Source: Candidatus Poribacteria bacterium
GTDB taxonomy: Bacteria; Poribacteria; WGA-4E; GCA-2687025
Assembly (NCBI GenBank): GCA_002687025.1
Contig: NYZG01000011.1
Span: 1 to 10,218 of the forward strand
DNA length: 10,218 nt
Direction of reading: 5' to 3'
The stretch's first letter is position 1; each line of letters begins with the position of its first letter. The translations under genes were made by a program, and so were the position numbers. A model generated the notes under the pieces. It did no database searches, was not told the origin of the DNA, and was given only the letters and a program-made list of their open reading frames with translations. Shown here one piece after another: positions 5,702 through 10,218 of this stretch.

Positions 5702-6723
5702 CCAAGCTGCTCGAAGACATCCTGCGGCAGCCGGACGAGTTGCTCGGGTCGCTCGCCTACGCGACGGGCGACGGCTCGTCGGCGCTGCGTGAAGCCGCTC
5801 GGGTCGTGGACGAGAGCGATCATGTCTTCGTCACCGGGATCGGCAGCAGTTGGCACGCGGGCATGGCGGTGCGGGCGCGCTTCGACGCCGCAGGCAAGCC
5901 GTGCAGGCTGGTCGACGCGTCGGAACTGGTGCACTACGCGCCCTTCCCACCCAACACAGCGCTCATCGCGTTGTCGCGCAGCGGCCGCAGCATCGAGATC
6001 GTCGAGTCGCTACCCAAGGCGCGCGCGGCGGGGACGCGCGTCATCGCGGTGACGAACACGCCCGACAGCCCACTCGCCGACCAAGCGGATGTGACGCTAC
6101 GCCTCGAGGCCGCCTTCGACCATCAGGTATCCGTAACGATGTACTCCGCCCTAACGCTCGTTGGCGGGCTGGTCGCCGGATGTGACGCTGCTCTCGCCGA
6201 CGGGCTGCGCACGGGGCTGGAGGCGTCGCGCGACGCGGCGCCGGAGTGGCGACAGCGCATCGACGACAGCCACTGGTTCGACACATCGGCCCCGACGTAT
6301 TTCCTCGCGCGGGGCGGCAGCCGGGCGAGCTGCTACGAAACTCGGCTAATGTGGGAAGAGGCGGCGAAGGCGCCCGCCACGGCGCTCGGCACGGGGTCGT
6401 TCCGGCATGGCCCACAGGAAGTCGTCACCGACTCCCTGCGTGTAGGCATCTGGCTCGATCCCGCGACGCTGCACGACGAAGACCTGGAACTCGTCAGAGA
6501 CCTGCGCAGCCTCGGGACGAAGGTCATGCTCATCGGCGCGGATGTATCCGACGAAGCGGCGGATCTTGTGATGCCGGTACCCCACATGCCCGACGGATGG
6601 CAGTTCCTCGTGGACATCATGCCCGCGCAACTGGCGGCGGAGCATCTGTCGCGGTTGCGCGGCGTCGACTGCGACGCATTCCTCTACTGCCCATACATCA
6701 TCGAGAGCGAAGGCGGCCTCTAG
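5698..6723 (+). CDS. SIS-domain sugar isomerase/deglycase (GlmS C-terminal-like)
   Basis: The protein has 341 residues. The ATG at 5698 overlaps the kinase stop and has AGGAG (5687-5691) 6 bases upstream. Two SIS halves are visible. The first has FVTGIGSSWHAG (44-55) and ALSRSGRSIE (91-100), the sugar-phosphate-binding loop corresponding to SQSGE in GlmS, then VIAVTNTPDSPLA. The second has LARGGSRASCYETRLMWEEAAK (203-224) and GSFRHGPQE (233-241). E221 and H237 are spaced like GlmS E488 and H504, which act in isomerisation. The C-terminus (CPYIIESEGGL) has no lysine where GlmS has its Schiff-base K603. There is no glutaminase domain, so it is not GlmS itself. It fits FrlB-like deglycases, AgaS-like isomerases or sulfoquinovose isomerases. 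It sits between kinase and glycosidase, implying it handles the released sugar. Confidence 0.9.
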   Translation: MTKLLEDILRQPDELLGSLAYATGDGSSALREAARVVDESDHVFVTGIGSSWHAGMAVRARFDAAGKPCRLVDASELVHYAPFPPNTALIALSRSGRSIEIVESLPKARAAGTRVIAVTNTPDSPLADQADVTLRLEAAFDHQVSVTMYSALTLVGGLVAGCDAALADGLRTGLEASRDAAPEWRQRIDDSHWFDTSAPTYFLARGGSRASCYETRLMWEEAAKAPATALGTGSFRHGPQEVVTDSLRVGIWLDPATLHDEDLELVRDLRSLGTKVMLIGADVSDEAADLVMPVPHMPDGWQFLVDIMPAQLAAEHLSRLRGVDCDAFLYCPYIIESEGGL

Positions 6724-6750
6724 GCTGGGCGCAACACGGAAGGCAGCGAC

Positions 6751-8061
6751 ATGCGGGAGAAGATCGTCCTGATAGGCGCGGGGAGCGCGTCGTTCACGCA
6801 GGGGCTGGTGGCCGATCTGTTGCAGCGGGACATGGAAGCCGATGTCGCGCTGGTGGATGTGGACCCGGCGGCGCTGGAGGTCGCGGAGCGACTCACGAGC
6901 AAGATGATCTCCGCGCGACGGCCGGAGATTGGGCTAACGGCGTCGGTGGATCGGCGGGACGTGCTGCCGGGAGCCACCGCGGTCATCTGCACGGTCGGCG
7001 TTGGGGGCAGGCGCGCGTGGGAGCAGGACGTACTCATCCCACGCAAGCACGGCATCTTCCAGCCGGTGGGAGATACGGTGGGGCCGGGCGGCACATCGCG
7101 CGCGATGCGGATGATCCCCGCGATGGTCGGCGTCGCCGAGGATGTGGTGGACCTCGCTCCCGATGCGCTGTTCTTCAACTACGGCAACCCGATGTCGCCG
7201 GTATGCCGCGCCATCCGCAAGGCGACCGGCGCCGAGGTGGTCGGGCTGTGTCACGGCGTCTTCGGCGTGGCGCAATATCTGGCGGAGGTGTTGGGCGCCG
7301 AACGCGACGACCTCGACTACACGGCCATCGGCATCAACCACCTGACGTGGTTCGTCGAGGCTCGCGCCGACGGACGTGATCTGATGCCGCGCCTCGTGGA
7401 GATAGCGGAAGAGAAGCTGAAGGGCGTTCCCCTCGACGAGCTGCGCGACCCGTTCACGTGGGAGCTCACGCGACTGTTCGGCGCGTTCCCGGCGGTGCTG
7501 GACCGGCATGTGACGGAGTTCTTCCCGCGGAACCTCGGCGAGGGAACCTACTACGGCAAGACGCTCGGGACGGACGTGTACAGCTTCGAGGGCACGATTT
7601 CCGGCGGCGACCGAACGTACGCGCGGATGACGGAGCAGGCGCATTCGCCCGACCCTCTCGGCGACGACCACTTCGCGCGGTTCAGCGGCGAGCACGAGCG
7701 CGTGTTGGAGATCATCCACTGCCTGCGGAACAGCGTGACGCGCGTGTTCCACGCGAACCTGCCGAATACGGGTCAGGTTGCCAATCTGCCGGCGGACGCG
7801 GTCATCGAATCGCCGGCCGTCGCCGATGGTGGGCAGCTCCGCGCGTTGGCGCAGAAGCCGCTTCCCGTGGGTATCGCCGGGACGCTTGCGACGCGCTTCC
7901 TGTGGGTTGAGACGGTCGTGGAAGCCGCGCTGGAGGGCAGTCGCGACAAGTTCATTCAGGCGTTGCTGCTGGACGGGGCGGTCGATTCCGTCGGTACGGC
8001 CACCGCGTTGGCGGATGAGCTGATCGAGGCGCAGTCAGCCTACCTGCCTTGGGTGGGATAG
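6751..8061 (+). CDS. GH4-type NAD-dependent glycosidase with CHGV motif
   Basis: The protein has 436 residues, the normal GH4 length. ATG 6751 follows GGAAGG with 7-base spacing and lies 27 bp after the isomerase stop. KIVLIGAGSASFTQGL (4-19) is the GH4 NAD-binding signature, and DVDPAALEVAERL (36-48) follows. ICTVGVGGRRAWEQD (79-93) and FNYGNPMSP (142-150) are conserved in the family. LCHGV (166-170) holds the metal-ligand cysteine C167 and the specificity tetrapeptide CHGV. GINHLTWF (194-201) contains the second metal ligand H197. HVTEFFPR (253-260) is typical. GH4 enzymes hydrolyse glycosides by an oxidation-elimination-addition-reduction cycle needing NAD+ and usually Mn2+. CHGx has been associated with alpha-glucuronidases. 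6-phospho-glycosidases carry other motifs (CNxP, CDMP), so a non-phosphorylated substrate is likely. The related NAD-dependent sulfoquinovosidases (GH188) are an alternative. Last gene of the operon. Confidence 0.92.
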   Translation: MREKIVLIGAGSASFTQGLVADLLQRDMEADVALVDVDPAALEVAERLTSKMISARRPEIGLTASVDRRDVLPGATAVICTVGVGGRRAWEQDVLIPRKHGIFQPVGDTVGPGGTSRAMRMIPAMVGVAEDVVDLAPDALFFNYGNPMSPVCRAIRKATGAEVVGLCHGVFGVAQYLAEVLGAERDDLDYTAIGINHLTWFVEARADGRDLMPRLVEIAEEKLKGVPLDELRDPFTWELTRLFGAFPAVLDRHVTEFFPRNLGEGTYYGKTLGTDVYSFEGTISGGDRTYARMTEQAHSPDPLGDDHFARFSGEHERVLEIIHCLRNSVTRVFHANLPNTGQVANLPADAVIESPAVADGGQLRALAQKPLPVGIAGTLATRFLWVETVVEAALEGSRDKFIQALLLDGAVDSVGTATALADELIEAQSAYLPWVG

Positions 8062-8086
8062 CCCCGCGCTGGCCCCGGCAGCGGGG
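8062..8086 (+). terminator. GC-rich hairpin after the sugar operon
   Basis: CCCC (8062-8065) and GCTG (8068-8071) pair with CAGC (8079-8082) and GGGG (8083-8086) around a 7-base loop, with a 2-base bulge. It begins directly after the glycosidase stop at 8059-8061. No T-tract follows, but position and stem strength suit transcript ending or 3'-end protection. Confidence 0.45.
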
Positions 8087-8356
8087 TCAGCTTCAGGGTC
8101 TGTCGGCATTGCGCGGCCGCCCCGGTGACACGAAGTGGCTCACGGGAAGGCGGCCAGCATCGGCCACGCGCTTGCGGCAGATGGTGGCATGTCATGCCGG
8201 GAGCAGCGTCTGTCGAGAATCCACGGGCACGTGCAGTCGCAGGTCTTCCGTCGCCGCTCTCACGGATGGTCGCACGACCATCGCGCGATGGTCCGCGCCA
8301 CACAATCCGCTCGCGCTCAATGGCGCCGCACGTCCGAGCAAGCCGCGGCGGACCTA
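8087..8356. other. Non-coding stretch with palindromes
   Basis: No frame here has a ribosome binding site and a recognisable product. Besides the palindrome array at 8265-8293, it contains GGCATG-T-CATGCC (8186-8198). The convergent sugar operon and the 86-aa gene both end into it. Confidence 0.5.
8265..8293. repeat. Overlapping perfect palindromes built from three GATGGTC units
   Basis: GATGGTCG-CA-CGACCATC (8265-8282) is an 8-bp inverted repeat. GACCATCGCGCGATGGTC (8276-8293) is a perfect 18-bp palindrome. They share the central arm, giving three GATGGTC units in alternating orientation within 29 bp. Two mutually exclusive hairpins or two overlapping operator dyads are possible. The structure is directly visible; its function is unknown. 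Confidence 0.65.
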
Positions 8357-8617
8357 TCAGCTATCGTCAGGAACTCGGACCCACTGGACCAGAAAGGTCT
8401 TCCTGCGCGATTCCGGCAAGGAGCGCCCGTAGGTGACTCTGAGGACCCCGTTCTTGTCGCGTTGCAGCTCCCAATCTGCCCCTTGCACCCCATAATCGAG
8501 CAATGATGTGTAGGCGTTGTTCAGGGCATCCACGATTGAGGCCTCATCTGGTTCTTGCCGGTGACACAGGATCACCGTTGGCATCGATTCGTTGGATATT
8601 GTCAGCGCGCGTGGCAT
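8357..8617 (-). CDS. Small hypothetical protein, 86 aa
   Basis: The product has 86 residues from ATG 8615-8617, with GGAGG 7 bases upstream. An internal ATG at residue 12 lacks such a signal. I do not recognise a family. The sequence looks like a small alpha/beta protein: a predicted helix around DEASIVDALNNAYTSLLDYG (24-43), then strands near WELQRD, LRVTYGRS and KTFLVQWVRV at the C-terminus. It has no signal peptide, membrane segment or cysteine pair. It has a single cysteine (C18). Its base composition is less GC-extreme than the operon. It is convergent with the sugar operon and divergent from the toxin remnant, in a region of accessory character. A possible -10 element TATATT lies on the minus strand near 8680, about 60 bp upstream. 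Confidence 0.6.
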   Translation of the reverse strand: MPRALTISNESMPTVILCHRQEPDEASIVDALNNAYTSLLDYGVQGADWELQRDKNGVLRVTYGRSLPESRRKTFLVQWVRVPDDS

Positions 8618-8793
8618 TGAACGCCCTCCAGAAACGACTCAAGATCCCATCACCTGATGGTCAGACGCCGTCTCGCCAATATAACCCAATCTCGACCCTT
8701 CAAGGAAACCGCGCTTTCTTCCAGGTTTCTCCGCGCTGGAACTTTCGATACGGCTCGCCCTGCCGCAGCATCCCCACTGCGTCAATATCGGGC

Positions 8794-8976
8794 GCCCTCG
8801 AGGAGGCCGATGATCGCGAGAACTACGGCGAGGAGCGTTGGCGCGCCATCGGTTCGGTGCACGGGCGCGTTCTGGTCGTGGCATACACGGAAGTCGGCGA
8901 AGCAATCCGGCTCATTTCGGCACGGAAGGCCGATGATGACGAGAGATTCCGACACTACCGTGAGAACTACGGTTGA
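8794..8976 (+). pseudogene. BrnT-family toxin remnant, 5' half missing
   Basis: Sixty residues ending at a TGA at 8974-8976 resemble the C-terminal two thirds of BrnT ribonuclease toxins. They include YGEERWRAIG, then GRVLVVAYTE, then IRLISARKADDDE, and end HYRENYG. The order and spacing match BrnT, where the conserved R-x-I-S-A-R-x-A segment belongs to the active-site region. The N-terminal half, with the usual F-x-W-D and KHG-[IV]-x-F segments, is not found in any frame upstream. No in-frame ATG, GTG or TTG lies near the start of the homology. The gene therefore looks truncated and is unlikely to make active toxin. It overlaps the antitoxin gene by 41 bp, as intact modules often do. Confidence 0.7.
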
Positions 8977-9322
8977 CGTCAGCCGGCCGCCGGAACATGC
9001 GGTGGACTGGGAAGCGTTCGATGCGCTCACAGACGAGGAGGTCCGCGCGGCGGCGAGCCGCGACCCAGATAATCCGCCACTCACCGCGGACGAATTGGCC
9101 CGCATGCGGCGCGTGCCCGACGTGCGGGAGATCCGAGACTCGATGGGTCTGTCGCAAGCCAAGTTCGCGGACAGATTCGAACTGCCTCTCGCGACGCTCC
9201 AGGACTGGGAGCAAGGTCGGCGGCGCCTGAATCGCAGCACCCAGACCCTGATGCACATCATCGAACACGAACCGGGCGCCGTCGACCGGGCCTTGAGGAA
9301 GGCTAAGGGAGGGCGGCGGTAG
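8936..9322 (+). CDS. XRE-type helix-turn-helix antitoxin of a BrnT-like module
   Basis: The product has 128 residues from ATG 8936, chosen over the adjacent ATG 8933 because GGAAGG (8924-8929) is 6 bases away from it. The N-terminal part is acidic (WEAFDALTDEEVRAAASRDPDNPPLT), typical of the toxin-binding half of these antitoxins. The C-terminal half is an HTH: VREIRDSMGLSQAKFADRF (residues about 62-80), then LPLATLQDWEQGRRRL, with the conserved LSQ..FA and TL..WEQG motifs. Family members repress their own operon and neutralise the toxin. Its partner here is the truncated BrnT remnant, so it may be an orphan regulator. An AGGAGG before ATG 8810 could start a longer form in this frame, but that extension is the out-of-frame shadow of the toxin. 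Confidence 0.85.
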   Translation: MTRDSDTTVRTTVDVSRPPEHAVDWEAFDALTDEEVRAAASRDPDNPPLTADELARMRRVPDVREIRDSMGLSQAKFADRFELPLATLQDWEQGRRRLNRSTQTLMHIIEHEPGAVDRALRKAKGGRR

Positions 9323-9323
9323 G

Positions 9324-9337
9324 CGGTCGCGCGACCG
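9324..9337. terminator. Perfect 14-bp palindrome between convergent genes
   Basis: CGGTCGCGCGACCG begins one base after the antitoxin stop and lies between convergent genes, where a bidirectional terminator would be placed. As RNA its loop would be very tight and no T-tract follows, so termination is uncertain. Confidence 0.3.
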
Positions 9338-9395
9338 AGGCTGTCAGTTAGCTCGCCCGTAGCGAACTGCCTATCGGCTGCCCATGCTCTGTGCA

Positions 9396-10160
9396 TCAGA
9401 ACGGCACACGGCGGGATTCGTAGAGTGTGATGCCCTTGTTGCTCGCCCACAGCTCAACGCCCATCCATAGGGCATCGCACAGCCCCAGGATGCGCCGTGC
9501 GTCTGTCAGATCACCGCGCATCACCAACCGACACAGGTCATCGTAGCCATCGGGTCGATCATCAAGCGCCAACGCCTCCCGCAGCATGACCGCCGCGCCT
9601 GTGTAGCAGTGACGGTTCGCCAGACCGATTGCGAACGTGGCTACAGTTGCCGTCTTGGCTACGAGGAGTGGCAGATAGTCATGGTGGCCGGTCTCGAGGG
9701 CATTTCGCACCTTGGCGACGACTTCGTACAACTCCCCGATCAGTGTCGCGTGCAGCTCCTGATCGAACTGGCTGACCGAATGCCCGAACACATGCTCGCG
9801 CAAGGTGGGAAAGAAGTGCGCCGGATCATGGATGGCGTGCAGGTCGAGATAAGCTCCCTGGGTCAGCGACCAATCGAAGTCCAGCGTGCCGGCATCGCAG
9901 ATGATCGCGGCACGGCTTAGCACTCCCACCTCTGCCTTCCACGGGCCGACAGACCATTCGTGCGATTCGTGCGACGCGTCGTTTCGCAGCACACACAGCA
10001 TCTCGACGTCAGAATATGGCGCATCTGTCCCACGCGCCATGGATCCGTACACTCCGACGGCCAGTAGACTGTCGCCGTGCGCGGCCCTGGCACGTTCAGC
10101 GATCTCGTGCACAATCTCCCATCGGACGTCGCGCGTATGAGGTTGCGGCCCCGACTGCAT
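9396..10160 (-). CDS. ANT(4')/kanamycin-nucleotidyltransferase-like aminoglycoside nucleotidyltransferase
   Basis: The protein has 254 residues from ATG 10158-10160. This start gives nearly the length and N-terminus of staphylococcal ANT(4')-I (253 aa). The longer start at 10193 has no ribosome binding site; AGGAAGG lies 10 bases before the chosen one. AVGVYGSMARGTDAPYSDVEM is the nucleotidyltransferase GS...D-x-E motif, with D51 and E53. WKAEV carries E77. GELYEVVAKVRN carries E146. These match ANT(4') D50, E52, E76 and catalytic base E145 with a constant shift of one. DWSLTQG, HCYTGAAVMLREA, GYDDLCRLVMRGDL and the C-terminal RRVPF are also shared. ANT(4') enzymes transfer AMP from ATP to the 4'-hydroxyl of kanamycin, tobramycin and related compounds in the cytoplasm. 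Substrate range here is unproven, and this may be an ancestral environmental relative. Confidence 0.88.
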   Translation of the reverse strand: MQSGPQPHTRDVRWEIVHEIAERARAAHGDSLLAVGVYGSMARGTDAPYSDVEMLCVLRNDASHESHEWSVGPWKAEVGVLSRAAIICDAGTLDFDWSLTQGAYLDLHAIHDPAHFFPTLREHVFGHSVSQFDQELHATLIGELYEVVAKVRNALETGHHDYLPLLVAKTATVATFAIGLANRHCYTGAAVMLREALALDDRPDGYDDLCRLVMRGDLTDARRILGLCDALWMGVELWASNKGITLYESRRVPF

Positions 10161-10218
10161 TCCGCCACGGCCCTTCCTGTAGTCATGGGTCATCTGACAG
10201 CATCCACTTTCCTGTATC

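Noticed and set aside
6246..7379. A 377-aa plus-strand frame spanning the isomerase and glycosidase genes
   Set aside because: Low-complexity Arg/Gly/His composition and overlap with two well-supported genes.
6934..7752. A 272-aa minus-strand frame opposite the glycosidase
   Set aside because: Mirror of a real gene's codon pattern, with no motif.
8657..8935. N-terminal extension of the antitoxin frame, including an AGGAGG-preceded ATG at 8810
   Set aside because: In this interval the toxin frame carries the recognisable BrnT residues, and the antitoxin frame gives only Arg/Ser-rich sequence. Kept only as an alternative start.
1..10218. CRISPR array or rRNA genes
   Set aside because: No regularly spaced direct repeats and no conserved rRNA segments were seen.

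Overview
The window is GC-rich bacterial DNA with compact genes, frequent AGGAG-type ribosome binding sites, TTG/GTG starts used alongside ATG, and several dispersed palindromic repeats. The mix of a Gfo/Idh/MocA oxidoreductase, a stand-alone DUF4838 protein, a GH4 glycosidase, a PfkB kinase and a SIS-domain isomerase resembles sugar-degrading environmental lineages such as Candidatus Poribacteria, Latescibacterota or related planctomycete-like groups. That assignment is an impression from gene content, not a proof. No rRNA, tRNA, CRISPR array, intact transposase or phage gene was seen.

Layout. 1-953 (-): a TTG-started Gfo/Idh/MocA oxidoreductase, cut by the window start. 1104-2060 (+): a divergent DUF4838 protein preceded by a perfect 10-bp hairpin. 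2061-2772: a 0.7-kb non-coding stretch with palindromes. 2773-3750 (-): an APH/choline-kinase-type phosphotransferase on an A+T-richer segment, flanked on each side by the same two palindromic repeats (order P-H-gene-H-P). 4106-4597 (-): a small nitroreductase. 4730-8061 (+): a three-gene operon with a PfkB sugar kinase, a SIS-domain sugar isomerase/deglycase and a GH4-type NAD-dependent glycosidase. 8062-8356: non-coding, with a terminator-like hairpin and an unusual GATGGTC palindrome array. 8357-8617 (-): an 86-aa unknown protein. 8794-9322 (+): a 5'-truncated BrnT toxin remnant overlapping an intact XRE-type antitoxin gene. 9396-10160 (-): a close relative of the aminoglycoside nucleotidyltransferase ANT(4')/kanamycin nucleotidyltransferase.

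How the genes work together. The operon reads as a short catabolic route: the GH4-type enzyme would release a monosaccharide or sugar derivative, the SIS enzyme would isomerise or deglycate it, and the PfkB enzyme would phosphorylate it. The same enzyme classes occur in fructosamine (FrlB/FrlD) and sulfoquinovose (sulfo-EMP2 type) catabolism. The substrate cannot be fixed from the sequence. The oxidoreductase/DUF4838 pair upstream also fits carbohydrate metabolism. The right end is accessory in character, with a decayed toxin-antitoxin module and a resistance-type nucleotidyltransferase.

Most promising items: the glycosidase-isomerase-kinase operon with atypical active-site features in two of its enzymes, the two palindrome families flanking the phosphotransferase, and the overlapping palindromes at 8265-8293.
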